Assembly (NCBI RefSeq): GCF_013393345.1
Contig: NZ_QJRF01000057.1
Coordinates: 97,214-161,213 of the forward strand
Direction of reading: 5' to 3'
DNA length: 64,000 bases
DNA from: Pseudomonas taiwanensis
Lineage (GTDB): Bacteria; Pseudomonadota; Gammaproteobacteria; Pseudomonadales; Pseudomonadaceae
Shown here: positions 8,557-17,288 of the stretch, piece after piece
Numbering within the stretch: the first letter of the stretch is position 1
How the letters are laid out: each line of letters starts with the position of its first letter
Translations under genes and position numbers: made by a program
Notes under the pieces: generated by a model
Database searches by the model: none
What the model was told of the DNA's origin: nothing
Seen by the model: only the letters and a program-made list of their open reading frames with translations

Positions 8557-10546
8557 GTCCATCGGCATCGGGCGTTCCACTGCGGAACACCCCCACGGCC
8601 TCGCCGAGGCTGGCGCTCAGCCGCTGCAGGCTGCCCGAGGCCTCTTCAAGGCGGCCGCAATCCTCGGCGTTCTGCTCCACAACCTGACTGACATGGCCCA
8701 CCGCCGCATCCACGTGGCGGGCCATGTCGTGCTGGGTGGTGGCCGTCTCGGCGATGCTCCGTCCGGTGCGTTCGATGCGCACCATCGCCGCACTGACCGC
8801 CGCCAGCACCCCAGTGGCGCGGCCGCTGAGTTCGACGCCCTCCCCGGTCAACCGCTGACTGCCGCGCAGGCTCGCGGCCGTGTCACGGGTCAGTTGGCCC
8901 AGGCGCTGGATCATGGCGTCGATCTCGCCGGTGGAATCCCGCGTGCGGCTGGCCAGGGCCCGCACCTCGTCGGCCACCACGGCGAAGCCACGGCCGTGTT
9001 CGCCGGCTCGGGCCGCCTCGATGGCGGCGTTCAGGGCCAGCAGGTTGGTCTGCTCGGCCACCGCGTTGATCACGTCCAGCACGGCGGTGATGCCCTCGCT
9101 CTGGGTTTCCAGCACTTGCATGGAAGCCGCGCTGGCGGACATTTCCCGCGACAGCCGCTGCAGGCTGTCACTGGCCTGGCGCACCAGGCTGTCGCCCTCG
9201 CGGATCAGCGCACCGGCTTCTCCCAGGGCCGTCTGGCTGCCGTCCACCTGCGCACTGGTCTCGGCCGCCGCGCCGGTCATGCGCTGCATGGCGTCGACCA
9301 CCCGGTCGGTCTGCTGACGCTGCGCGCGCACGCCCTGCCCTGTGCGTTCCACCATGCCGGCCAGGGAGCCGGCGGCGCGGTCCAGCTGCGCCACTTCTTC
9401 GCCAATCCTCCCCACCAGCGCGCGCAAGGCCTCCAGCATCAGGCCGATGGCGTCGCTCAGGCGGCCCAGCTCGTCGCGCCGGCCGGAAGGCGCCAGGCGC
9501 TCACCGAGGTCACCAGACGCCACCCGCTGGGCGAGCCCCAGCATGCGCCGCAGCGGCGCGACCACCGCGCGACGGATCGCCAGGCAAGCGCCGACGCTCA
9601 GGGCCAGCGCCAGCAGCACCATGACCGCCAGTTGCAGGTCGAGGCGCTGGCGCAGTGCGGTATGGGCGGCGTCACGCCGGACCCGCTCCGCCTGCAGCAG
9701 GCTCGTCACCTTGTCCGCCGATGCCGCCATGCTCGCCTGGGCGGCGGTGGCCGACTCGCCGCTGGCGGCGAAGCGCCGGAATGCCTGGCGATACTCCTCC
9801 AGCGCACGGCTGGCCTCGTCGAGGGACTGGCGTCGCTCGCCGTCCAGCCGCGACGCCACGCTGGTCAGGGCGGTGCCCAGTTCGTTACTGCGGTTCTCCC
9901 AATCGTCGTGGAAGCGCTTCTGCGCATCCAGGGAGAAATACAGCTCGCTGTCCCGCAGATTCGCCAAGCGTTCGCGCAGGCTGGCCGCCTCCTCCAGCAA
10001 CTGCATCTGCTGCGGGTCGGGCGCCGCGTCCTGTTCGAGGCCGAGGTTGATGTCATCCAGCTGGTCGAGGAACAGCCCGCTGAAACGCTGGCCGGTGGTC
10101 TCCGCCAACGCCTGCATGCGCAAGCGCGCATCGACGGCTGCGCTGCGTGCCCCGGCATAGCCCCGAAAAGCGTCCAGATACTGCCCGGTGGTAGTTTCCA
10201 GGGCCCGGCCGAAGGCCTCTCCCGACTGCGTCAGGGGCAGTTCGGCAGACAGACGCCGCAGGTTGGTCTCGACCCGCTCGACCGCCGCCGGCACGGGTGA
10301 CAGGCCGAAATCCTTTTCCGCCAGGCGCGCCCGGGAAAGGCTGTCCTGCAGCCGATCGAGGGCGCGCAACTGCTCCGCGCCGGCCTGGGTCGCGCGCAGC
10401 GCATGAAGGGCGGTGAGCGCCATGCCCAGGGTGCAGGCCAATACCAGGGCGAACCCCAGCGACAGCTTGCCGCCGACACTGAGGTGGTCCAGCCAGCGCC
10501 GCAGCGCACCGGGCCGGGAATCGAGAGTTCGAATGGTGACGGGCAA
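8546..10546 (-). CDS. Methyl-accepting chemotaxis protein
   Basis: A 666-residue chemoreceptor. It has one N-terminal membrane segment ([18 protein letters not shown]), a long helical periplasmic domain of about 250 residues resembling the HBM (helical bimodular) type, a second membrane segment ([21 protein letters not shown]), a HAMP domain, and the conserved signalling hairpin [20 protein letters not shown]...[14 protein letters not shown] start at 10546 is chosen because GGAGGAGG lies at the right spacing. It overlaps the LysR stop by 11 bp, convergently. Its place in the catabolic cluster suggests taxis towards the pathway substrate. Confidence 0.9.
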   Translation of the reverse strand: MPVTIRTLDSRPGALRRWLDHLSVGGKLSLGFALVLACTLGMALTALHALRATQAGAEQLRALDRLQDSLSRARLAEKDFGLSPVPAAVERVETNLRRLSAELPLTQSGEAFGRALETTTGQYLDAFRGYAGARSAAVDARLRMQALAETTGQRFSGLFLDQLDDINLGLEQDAAPDPQQMQLLEEAASLRERLANLRDSELYFSLDAQKRFHDDWENRSNELGTALTSVASRLDGERRQSLDEASRALEEYRQAFRRFAASGESATAAQASMAASADKVTSLLQAERVRRDAAHTALRQRLDLQLAVMVLLALALSVGACLAIRRAVVAPLRRMLGLAQRVASGDLGERLAPSGRRDELGRLSDAIGLMLEALRALVGRIGEEVAQLDRAAGSLAGMVERTGQGVRAQRQQTDRVVDAMQRMTGAAAETSAQVDGSQTALGEAGALIREGDSLVRQASDSLQRLSREMSASAASMQVLETQSEGITAVLDVINAVAEQTNLLALNAAIEAARAGEHGRGFAVVADEVRALASRTRDSTGEIDAMIQRLGQLTRDTAASLRGSQRLTGEGVELSGRATGVLAAVSAAMVRIERTGRSIAETATTQHDMARHVDAAVGHVSQVVEQNAEDCGRLEEASGSLQRLSASLGEAVGVFRSGTPDADGLRG

Positions 10547-10685
10547 GGCAGCCTCCTCCGTTGGGCAGTGCGCAGCGAGCGCGGCCGCATACCCTAGCCA
10601 GCCCCTGTGCGGGCCAACCAATCGAGACTGACGATGCAAGGCATCGCCGTTCGCCATGCCTGTCGCGCGAGAGGTGGGGCCATGT

Positions 10686-10722
10686 ATCTCGCGATCCGAT
10701 AGCTGGCATCCGAACAAGCGAT
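10686..10722 (+). promoter_or_regulatory. Nod-box-like operator 3
   Basis: A perfect ATC-N9-GAT-N7-ATC-N9-GAT in the direction of the hydrolase gene. The second N9, CGAACAAGC, agrees with the rhizobial nod-box consensus (NAAACAATC) at most fixed positions, and CCAAT follows as in the nod box. It lies 169 bp upstream of the hydrolase ATG and 140 bp from the divergent chemoreceptor start. Confidence 0.78.
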
Positions 10723-10870
10723 TTGTCCAATTCCTACCCCCATGCGAGCTTGCCAGGGCCGCCCCAGCCGGGTGGTCGACGCCCGCACCACTGCCTGATG
10801 CGGGAGCAGTCATCCAGGGAGCGCCCGCCTTGCGTCCGGCGCCAACCGCCGCGAAGGCGCGCCCCGGATC

Positions 10871-10890
10871 AGAAGAAGGAAAACAACAAC
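10871..10890 (+). promoter_or_regulatory. Hfq/Crc-type A-rich leader of the hydrolase gene
   Basis: The leader AGAAGAAGGAAAACAACAAC runs directly into the ATG at 10891. It combines a ribosome site (AAGGA) with A-rich AANAAN repeats as at the other catabolic starts. Confidence 0.55.
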
Positions 10891-12048
10891 ATGTTCCGTT
10901 ACTTCCCTACGAACTACGTCTGGAATCTCTCGGTGGACCTGGCGCTGGAAATGGGCGCCCGTATCGGTGAAATCGTCGAAATGTGCGAACCCCTGCAGGA
11001 CGCCGCCAAGCAACCCGACGCTGCCGGTACCCGGGCCTTCCGTGAAACCTGGTCGAAGATGGCCGACAAACTCTGTGACCTCGCCCGCGAGGACGAAGAG
11101 AAAGGCCGCCTGCTCTCGGCCGGGGAGAAGTACAACCGCGCCGCCACCTACTATCTGACCTGCGAACGGCTCCAGGCCCACGGTGCCCCCGGCCGTCTGG
11201 AACTGTACCAACGCTTCCTCGACACCTTCGCCCGTGGCATCGCCCTCTCCGGCGAGAACTGCGAACGCGTGGAGATCCCCTACGAGGGCAAGGTCATCTC
11301 CGGCCTGCTCGTCCGCGCCGAAGGTGTGGAAGGCCCCGCACCGCTGCTGGTGCAGCTAAACGGCCTGGATTCCACCAAGGAAATGAAATACCGCGTCGGC
11401 CTGCCGATGTGGCTGGCCAAGCGTGGCGTGTCCTCGCTGCTGATCGACCAGCCGGGCACCGGCGAGGCCCTGCGGCTGCATGACTTGAAAGCCCGCTACG
11501 ACGCCGAGCACTGGGGCAGCCGCGTCTTCGACTGGCTGGAGACCCGCGAGGACGTGGACGCCAGCCGCATCGGCTGCGAAGGCGTGTCCCTCGGCGGCTA
11601 CTACTGCCCCCGCGTGGTGGCCTTCGAACCGCGCTTCGCCTGTGGTGTGGTCTGGGGCGCCAACCATGACTGGCGCGACGTGCAGAAACGCCGCCTGGAG
11701 CGCGAGGGCAGCTTCCCGGTGCCGCACTACTGGGAGCACGTGCGCTGGGTCTGGGGCGGCAAGGACGTCGACGAGTTCATGACCATCGCCGAGAACGTCC
11801 ACCTGGACGGTGTGGTGGAACGCATCAAGGTCCCCTTCCTGGTCACCCACGGCGAACAGGATTCCCAGATCCCGCTGAAGTGGGCCCACCGTACCTACGA
11901 GCAGTTGGTGAACAGCCCGAAGCGCGAACTGAAGATCTTCACCCCGCGCGAAGGCGGTGTGCAGCACTCCAGCTTCGACAACTCCATCAATGCCGGCCAG
12001 TACATCGCCGACTGGGTCGCCGAGACCCTCGGCGGCCGTACCGCCTGA
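10891..12048 (+). CDS. Alpha/beta-hydrolase, DHPON-hydrolase/FrsA-like
   Basis: A 385-residue enzyme with a helical N-terminal cap and an alpha/beta-hydrolase fold. It resembles 2,6-dihydroxypseudooxynicotine hydrolase, a C-C bond hydrolase. The catalytic set is visible as the nucleophile elbow GVSLGG, the acid in [10 protein letters not shown] and the histidine in GVQHSSFD. The start [11 protein letters not shown] is chosen by family and leader. It is followed 22 bp later by an extradiol dioxygenase, so it probably cleaves the ring-fission product or a side chain of the aromatic substrate. It is preceded by nod-box-like operator 3. Confidence 0.85.
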   Translation: MFRYFPTNYVWNLSVDLALEMGARIGEIVEMCEPLQDAAKQPDAAGTRAFRETWSKMADKLCDLAREDEEKGRLLSAGEKYNRAATYYLTCERLQAHGAPGRLELYQRFLDTFARGIALSGENCERVEIPYEGKVISGLLVRAEGVEGPAPLLVQLNGLDSTKEMKYRVGLPMWLAKRGVSSLLIDQPGTGEALRLHDLKARYDAEHWGSRVFDWLETREDVDASRIGCEGVSLGGYYCPRVVAFEPRFACGVVWGANHDWRDVQKRRLEREGSFPVPHYWEHVRWVWGGKDVDEFMTIAENVHLDGVVERIKVPFLVTHGEQDSQIPLKWAHRTYEQLVNSPKRELKIFTPREGGVQHSSFDNSINAGQYIADWVAETLGGRTA

Positions 12049-12070
12049 TTGCCAAAACGAGAATCCGACC

Positions 12071-13006
12071 ATGAAGATCATCGGACCTGATTACCTGGTG
12101 TTCGGCGTCGACGACGTTGACGCCTGCGTGCAATACCTCACCGACTATGGACTCAAGCCACGCGGTCTCGACGCAACCGGCGGCTACCTGGAAGCCCTGG
12201 ACGGCACCGGCGTCGTCATTCGCCATCGCGACGACGCGCGCCTGCCGAAGGCGATGGAAACCGCCAGCACTCTTCGTGAAACGGTCTATGGCGTCGCCGA
12301 CGAAGCGACTCTGCAGGCCATCGAGGCCGAGCTGTCGAAAGATCGCGACGTAGTCCGTGGTAAAGACGGCGTTCTCCGCGTAGTGGATGACATGGGCTTT
12401 GCCCTCGGCTTCCAGATTACCTGCCGACGCACTCTCGACCTGCCCGGCGAGATCAGCAACGCGCCTGGTTCCAGCTTCAGCCGCGAGGTCAATACCCTGG
12501 GCTCCAGCGACGAGATGGCCGCCCTGCCCCGCAGCCTGTCCCATGTCGTCTACTTCGTCCCTGACTACGCCAAGGCGGAAGCCTTCTACCTGCGCATCGG
12601 CTTCGTCTGCACCGACCGCTTCACCGATGTCGGACCGTTCCTGCGCCCGGCCGGCACCCTGGACCACCACACGCTGTTCCTGATCCAGACACCTCCGTTC
12701 ATGAAGGGCATTGAGCACTTCACCTTCCACATGGGCGGCCCCACCGAAGTGATGCTGGCCGGCACCCGTCTGGTGGAGAAGGGCTACGAGTCGTTCTGGG
12801 GCCCCGGCCGCCACCAGTTGGGTTCCAACTGGTTCTGGTACTTCAACAGCCCCATGGGCTGCCACGTGGAGTACGACGCCGACATGGACCTGCACGACGA
12901 AAGCTGGACTGCCCGTGAGGCTCTGCCCGGCGCGGACAATTCACAGTATTTCCTGTTCCACTACCAGGAAAAATGGGCACCGGGTGGTCCGCCGCCCAAG
13001 CATTGA
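12071..13006 (+). CDS. Type I extradiol (VOC) ring-cleavage dioxygenase
   Basis: A 311-residue two-module vicinal-oxygen-chelate protein. The C-terminal module keeps the Fe(II)/Mn(II) ligands of extradiol dioxygenases: histidines in SLSHVVYFV and TLDHHTLF and the glutamate in GCHVEYDADMD. The N-terminal module (GPDYLVFGVDDVDA) is the non-catalytic repeat. It follows the C-C hydrolase in one transcription unit, a pairing that suggests meta-cleavage of a catechol-like intermediate followed by C-C hydrolysis. The FAD hydroxylase at 6287 is a candidate supplier of the diol. Confidence 0.88.
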   Translation: MKIIGPDYLVFGVDDVDACVQYLTDYGLKPRGLDATGGYLEALDGTGVVIRHRDDARLPKAMETASTLRETVYGVADEATLQAIEAELSKDRDVVRGKDGVLRVVDDMGFALGFQITCRRTLDLPGEISNAPGSSFSREVNTLGSSDEMAALPRSLSHVVYFVPDYAKAEAFYLRIGFVCTDRFTDVGPFLRPAGTLDHHTLFLIQTPPFMKGIEHFTFHMGGPTEVMLAGTRLVEKGYESFWGPGRHQLGSNWFWYFNSPMGCHVEYDADMDLHDESWTAREALPGADNSQYFLFHYQEKWAPGGPPPKH

Positions 13007-13078
13007 CGCGCTCCGTCGTCATCGGCAGGCACACCCCCGGAGCCGCACGCCCCGGGCAAGGGGAACCTGCCGCCTCAA

Positions 13079-13111
13079 CTCCCGGGAGCCGGCTGGCCCG
13101 GGAGTCTTTTT
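13079..13111 (+). terminator. Rho-independent terminator after dioxygenase
   Basis: An 8-bp stem CTCCCGGG/CCCGGGAG with a 10-nt loop is followed by TCTTTTT. It ends the hydrolase-dioxygenase unit. Confidence 0.85.
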
Positions 13112-13227
13112 GCGCCCATGGCATGGTGACGATCAGTCACTTCGCCAACGCCACGGACCCCGCCCACAAGGCATGGGCTCCGCCTTTTTCATCCCCTCGG
13201 ACCGGTGTTCCCCATGGCGACAGGCTG

Positions 13228-13251
13228 TAAGGGACATCGGTCCATCCCTTA
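13228..13251. promoter_or_regulatory. Inverted repeat upstream of DHA2 transporter
   Basis: TAAGGGA and TCCCTTA face each other across 10 bp, with an inner GGAC/GTCC pair. It lies about 48 bp before the transporter ATG and could be a repressor operator. No matching regulator gene is adjacent. Confidence 0.4.
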
Positions 13252-13298
13252 ACCTGTACGCCATTCGTCACGCCACCGACCTCCCGCCAAGGAATTCG

Positions 13299-14714
13299 AT
13301 GAACGCGCCACCCCGCCACCTCCCCGCCGGCCATGCGCAATTGCGCAGCCTGCTGCCCGGCCTGATGCTGGGCCTGTTCATGGCCGCCCTCGACCAGACC
13401 ATCGTGGCCGCCGCCCTGCCCGCCATAGCCCGCCAACTGTCCGGTGCCGAACTGCTGGCCTGGGTGGTTTCCGGTTATCTGCTGGCGATGACGGTGGCCA
13501 CGCCGCTGCTCGGCAAACTGGGCGACCAGTTGGGTCGCCGGCGGATGCTGGCCGTCGCCCTGCTGCTGTTCGTCCTGGCCTCGGTGCTTTGCGCGCTGGC
13601 CCGCGACATGGGTGAGTTGGTGGCTGCCAGGCTGCTGCAGGGCATCGGCGCCGGCGGCCTCATGGCCACTACCCAGGCCCTGGTGGGCGACCTGGTGGAG
13701 CCCGCCGAGCGCGGCCGCTACCAGGGCTGGTTCAGCAGCATGTTCGCCCTGGCGAGCCTTGCCGGGCCGGTGCTGGGTACCGGCCTCAGCACGCGGCTGT
13801 CCTGGCACTGGGTGTTCTGGCTGAACCTGCCCCTGGGGGTACTGTGCTTCCTGTTGGCGCGCCCAGCGCTGAAGTCCCTGGTGCAGCAGCGCCGGGACTC
13901 ACCCATCGACTACCTGGGCGCCGCCCTGCTGTCCCTGGGCCTGGCCTCCCTGCTCTGGCTGGTTGGCCGTGTCGGCCACGCGGTGGATCCTCTGGACGCC
14001 GGCAACCTCGCCGCGCTGGGGTTGTGCGCCGTGGCACTGCCGCTGTTCGTCGCCAGCCAGAAGCGCGCCAGCGATCCGCTCATCCCCCTGCCGCTGTTGC
14101 GCATCGCGACGGCGCGGGGCGGCTGGCTGCTGCTGTTCTTCGCCAGTTTCCAGGCGATTGGCCTCGCCGTGCTGATTCCCCTGCATACCAGTGGCCAGGG
14201 GTTTTCCAGCAGCACCGCACAGCTCACCGCCATCGCCTTCGGTGCGCCCCTTGGCGCCTACCTTGGGGGACGGCTGAGCGCCCACTGGGGTCGCTACAAA
14301 GGCCTGCTGGTCACCGGCAGCGCACTGCTGCCGTTGGCCTTGTTGGCCTGGGCCTGGCTACCGCTGTCCGCCGGCGGTCATCTGCTGGTGCTGCTGCTTT
14401 GTGGCGCCGCCCTCGGCATGCAGTTCCCCACCTCCCTGGTGGCGGTGCAGAACGCCGTGCCGACCGAGCACCTGGGCGTCGCCACCGGTCTCTGCGGCCT
14501 CTCGCGCGGCCTCGGCGGTGCACTAGGGGTAGCAGCATTGTCCAGCCTTTACTGGCTGCTCTCGCCGGAAGCGCCGAGCGACGCCCTCGAACTGGCCGGC
14601 GGCGCACTCGCCGGCGAGGCCTTCCGCCAGCTGTTGCTGCTGGACAGCCTGGTCGCCCTGCTACCGCTGCTGATCGCCCTGCGCCTGGAGGACCTGCCGC
14701 TGCGCCGGGCGTAG
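13299..14714 (+). CDS. MFS exporter, DHA2 (14-TM) family
   Basis: A 471-residue major-facilitator drug/metabolite:H+ antiporter. Visible motifs are LDQTIVAAALP (DHA2 signature in helix 1), GKLGDQLGRRRML (motif A) and LLQGIGAGGLMATTQALVGD (motif B region). The hydrophobicity pattern fits about 14 segments. AAGGA precedes the chosen ATG. It probably exports toxic aromatics or pathway intermediates. It is separated from the dioxygenase by a terminator, so it has its own promoter. Confidence 0.88.
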   Translation: MNAPPRHLPAGHAQLRSLLPGLMLGLFMAALDQTIVAAALPAIARQLSGAELLAWVVSGYLLAMTVATPLLGKLGDQLGRRRMLAVALLLFVLASVLCALARDMGELVAARLLQGIGAGGLMATTQALVGDLVEPAERGRYQGWFSSMFALASLAGPVLGTGLSTRLSWHWVFWLNLPLGVLCFLLARPALKSLVQQRRDSPIDYLGAALLSLGLASLLWLVGRVGHAVDPLDAGNLAALGLCAVALPLFVASQKRASDPLIPLPLLRIATARGGWLLLFFASFQAIGLAVLIPLHTSGQGFSSSTAQLTAIAFGAPLGAYLGGRLSAHWGRYKGLLVTGSALLPLALLAWAWLPLSAGGHLLVLLLCGAALGMQFPTSLVAVQNAVPTEHLGVATGLCGLSRGLGGALGVAALSSLYWLLSPEAPSDALELAGGALAGEAFRQLLLLDSLVALLPLLIALRLEDLPLRRA

Positions 14715-14748
14715 GGTGCACGGCGCACACCGCCCGATCCACCCTACG
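14710..14748. repeat. Intergenic hairpin (CGTAGGGTG/CACCCTACG)
   Basis: A 9-bp inverted repeat overlaps the transporter stop codon. This GTAGGGTG...CACCCTAC form resembles intergenic repeats seen in pseudomonads and may double as a transcription end. Confidence 0.5.
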
Positions 14749-14767
14749 AACTGACTCCAGCCCGTAG

Positions 14768-14792
14768 GATGGGTAGAGGAACGAAACCCATC
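14768..14792. repeat. Intergenic repeat (GATGGGT/ACCCATC)
   Basis: A short hairpin whose arms are GATGGGT and ACCCATC, flanked by GTAG. It has the form of a dispersed Pseudomonas intergenic repeat and lies between the convergent transporter and sulfatase genes. Confidence 0.45.
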
Positions 14793-14835
14793 GCCTCGTT
14801 GGAGTCCAGGGCGATGCGGCACAGGCGCTTCGGCC

Positions 14836-16473
14836 TCATTGCACCCCTGCAACCGGCGGCGCGACCACCCCGACCCGGCGCGCATAGTCCAGCCAGGCCC
14901 CCTTGAGGCGCTCCAGGGTCGCCGGCTGTTCAGCTGCCAGGTCCCGCTGCTCGCCGCGATCCCGGGACAGGTCGAACAGCTGCCAGCGGAGCGGCGGCGG
15001 AACGTCACCGGGCTTACCCCAGGGCACCAGGCCGAGCAGTTTCAGGTTGCCTTCGCGGTAGTAGCGGCTGCCGAACAGCTCCCCGGCCATGAATGGTTCG
15101 GGGCGGCCCTGGCCTTCCAGCATGGCCAGCATCGAACGGCCGGTGATGGGGTGCTTCGGCTGGTCCTTCCAGCTGTCACCCGGATCGGGCAGACCAGCCA
15201 GGGCGAGGAAGGTCGGCGCCAGTTCATCCACCCGCGCGACGCTGCGCTCCAGGCCCTGGCGACGGAGGCTGGCTGGCAACAGCACGATGGCCGGGACGCT
15301 GATACCGCCCTCGGCGGTGCTGCCCTTGAACAGCCGCAGGGGCGCCGCGCTCACCTCGGCCCAACGCAGACCGTAGTCGATCTGCGAGCCGCGCCGACCA
15401 AGGTTCGCCAGGCTGTTGTCGGTGTCGGGACCGGCCGGGTAGAACTGCTCGTGGCGCTCGCCAGCGGCGCCATTGTCGGAGATGAACACCACCAGGGTGT
15501 TGTCCAGCTGGCCGCTCTGGCGCAGGTAGTCGAGCAGGCGACCGACGTTGTGGTCGAGGTTGTCGACCATGGCCGCGTAGATCTCCATTTTGCGGGCCTC
15601 GACGCGCTTCTGCGCGGCGTTCAGGTGATCCCAATCGGGCAGTTGCGGGCTCGCGGGCAAAGGCGCGGCACTCTGGAAGTCCGCGGGCAGCAGGCCCATG
15701 GTCTTCATCCGCTCGATACGCCCCTGGCGGATTGCGTCATAACCGCCGTCGTAGCGACCCCGGTACTTGTCCAGGTAAGCCTCCGGCGCCTGTAGCGGCC
15801 AGTGTGGCGAGGTGTAGGCGGCGTAAGCGAAGAACGGCTTGCCGCTGCCTTCCCCCGCCTTCAGGTAGCCGATCAGCCTGTCGGTGTAGAAATCCGTGGA
15901 GTAAAAATCCGCCGGCAGCTCCACCGGGTGACCGTTCTCACGGTAGGTGACCTGTTCGAGCTTGGTCGCGGCTCCCGCTGTCGGCTTGAAGTGCACGGCG
16001 CCGCCCTCCAGCAGGGTGAAAGACTGCTCGAAGCCGCGCCGGTCGGGCCCCTGCTCCGGGGCCAGACCCAGGTGCCACTTGCCTACCATGCTGGTGCGGT
16101 AGCCACCACCCTGCAGCAACTCGGCGATGGAATGAGCCTGCTGGTTGAGGTAGCCCTCGTAGCCCGGCTTGCCGCGTTGGAAGGGCTGGATCGCCTCACC
16201 CATGGTGCCCAGCCCGGCCAGGTGGTTGTCGGTGCCGGACATCAGCATCGCCCGCGTTGGCGAACAGGTGGGCGCAGCGTACATGTTGGTCAGCTGCAGG
16301 CCGCTTTCGGCCAGGCGGTCCAGATTCGGCGTGGCGATCTCGCCACCGAAGGCGCCCAGGTCCGAGTAACCCAGGTCATCGGCGACGATCAGCAGGATAT
16401 TGGGCCGCTCGGCGGCACCGGCATGAAGCGGCGCCAGGCAAGCCAGGGCAGCCAGCAGCAGGGAAAAGCGCAC
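14836..16473 (-). CDS. Periplasmic arylsulfatase
   Basis: A 545-residue sulfatase with an N-terminal signal peptide ending near AGAAE. The metal-binding motif NILLIVADDLGYSD and the formylglycine motif C70-S-P-T-R (in APTCSPTRAMLMSG) are intact, so it should hydrolyse a sulfate ester once Cys70 is converted to formylglycine. No sulfatase-maturation gene is seen in this window. It is the last gene of the minus-strand operon, 16 bp after the cyclase-family gene. Natural polyphenols are often sulfated, so it may free a pathway substrate; this is inference. Confidence 0.9.
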   Translation of the reverse strand: MRFSLLLAALACLAPLHAGAAERPNILLIVADDLGYSDLGAFGGEIATPNLDRLAESGLQLTNMYAAPTCSPTRAMLMSGTDNHLAGLGTMGEAIQPFQRGKPGYEGYLNQQAHSIAELLQGGGYRTSMVGKWHLGLAPEQGPDRRGFEQSFTLLEGGAVHFKPTAGAATKLEQVTYRENGHPVELPADFYSTDFYTDRLIGYLKAGEGSGKPFFAYAAYTSPHWPLQAPEAYLDKYRGRYDGGYDAIRQGRIERMKTMGLLPADFQSAAPLPASPQLPDWDHLNAAQKRVEARKMEIYAAMVDNLDHNVGRLLDYLRQSGQLDNTLVVFISDNGAAGERHEQFYPAGPDTDNSLANLGRRGSQIDYGLRWAEVSAAPLRLFKGSTAEGGISVPAIVLLPASLRRQGLERSVARVDELAPTFLALAGLPDPGDSWKDQPKHPITGRSMLAMLEGQGRPEPFMAGELFGSRYYREGNLKLLGLVPWGKPGDVPPPLRWQLFDLSRDRGEQRDLAAEQPATLERLKGAWLDYARRVGVVAPPVAGVQ

Positions 16474-16488
16474 GGGGAACTCCTTTTC

Positions 16489-17277
16489 TCATTCTTCGAA
16501 GATGGCTACGGCGCGGACGAAGCCCGCCGAGGCATGCTTGATCTTGTAGGGGAAGCAGGACACCAGGAAGCCGCTCACCGGCAGGCTGTCGAGGTTGGCG
16601 AGCTTTTCCATCTGGCCGTAGCCGATGTCGCGCCCGGCCTTGTGCCCTTCCCAGATGATCGAGGCATCGCCCGATTCGGCGAAGCGCTCGCGGGTGTACT
16701 TGAACGGCGCGTCCCAGCTCCAGGCGTCGGTGCCCACCACCCGTACGCCGCGCTCCAGCAGGTAGAGCGTGGCCTCGCGGCCCATGCCGACGCCCGCTTC
16801 CAGGTAGCCCGGCTTACCGAACAGGCTGCCGGCGCGGGTGTTCACCAGCACAATGTCCAGCGGTTTCAGCTCGTGGCCGATACGTGCCAGCTCCGCCTCC
16901 ACTTCGGCGGCGGTGACCACATGGCCGTCGGGCAGCGCACGAAAATCCAGCTTCACCCCCGGCTGCAGACACCACTCGAGGGGCAACTCATCGATGCCGA
17001 AGGCGGGCTTACCGCCATCGGTGGTAGACGCATAGTGCCATGGGGCATCCATGTGGGTGCCGCTGTGGGTGGTAATCGCCAGGCGCTCGGCAGCCCATGA
17101 CTCATTGCCTGGCATCTGGTCGATGGACAGGCCGGGGAACATCGCGGCCATTTCCGGCCAACCCTGCTGGTGGTCCATGTAGTCGATCTTCGGCAACAGC
17201 GGTGGTGGATCGGTGTAGGGGTTGTTGTCCAGGGTGACGGAAAGGTCGACCAGGCGGCGTTTGCGGGCAAGGGTCAT
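16489..17277 (-). CDS. Cyclase family (kynurenine formamidase-like) hydrolase
   Basis: A 262-residue metal-dependent hydrolase of the cyclase/KynB family. The hallmark HSGTHMDAPWH is present (HxGTHxDxPxH). The start MTLARKRRLV is chosen; an alternative TTG lies 15 bp upstream. It begins 11 bp after the epimerase-like gene ends. Members open lactones, formamides or similar bonds. In a ring-cleavage pathway a lactone or amide intermediate is a likely substrate, but none can be named. Confidence 0.85.
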   Translation of the reverse strand: MTLARKRRLVDLSVTLDNNPYTDPPPLLPKIDYMDHQQGWPEMAAMFPGLSIDQMPGNESWAAERLAITTHSGTHMDAPWHYASTTDGGKPAFGIDELPLEWCLQPGVKLDFRALPDGHVVTAAEVEAELARIGHELKPLDIVLVNTRAGSLFGKPGYLEAGVGMGREATLYLLERGVRVVGTDAWSWDAPFKYTRERFAESGDASIIWEGHKAGRDIGYGQMEKLANLDSLPVSGFLVSCFPYKIKHASAGFVRAVAIFEE

Positions 17278-17288
17278 GGCGGCGGTTC

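Larger units (their letters stand above)
10547..10890. promoter_or_regulatory. Divergent control region, chemoreceptor / hydrolase
   Basis: This 344-bp gap between the divergent chemoreceptor and hydrolase genes holds nod-box-like operator 3 (10686-10722) and the Hfq/Crc-type motif before 10891. I see no credible ORF in it. Confidence 0.6.

Noticed and set aside
12915..13298. Long N-terminal extension of the DHA2 transporter frame
   Set aside because: It overlaps the end of the dioxygenase gene and a terminator. The protein family begins at 13299, where a ribosome site is present.
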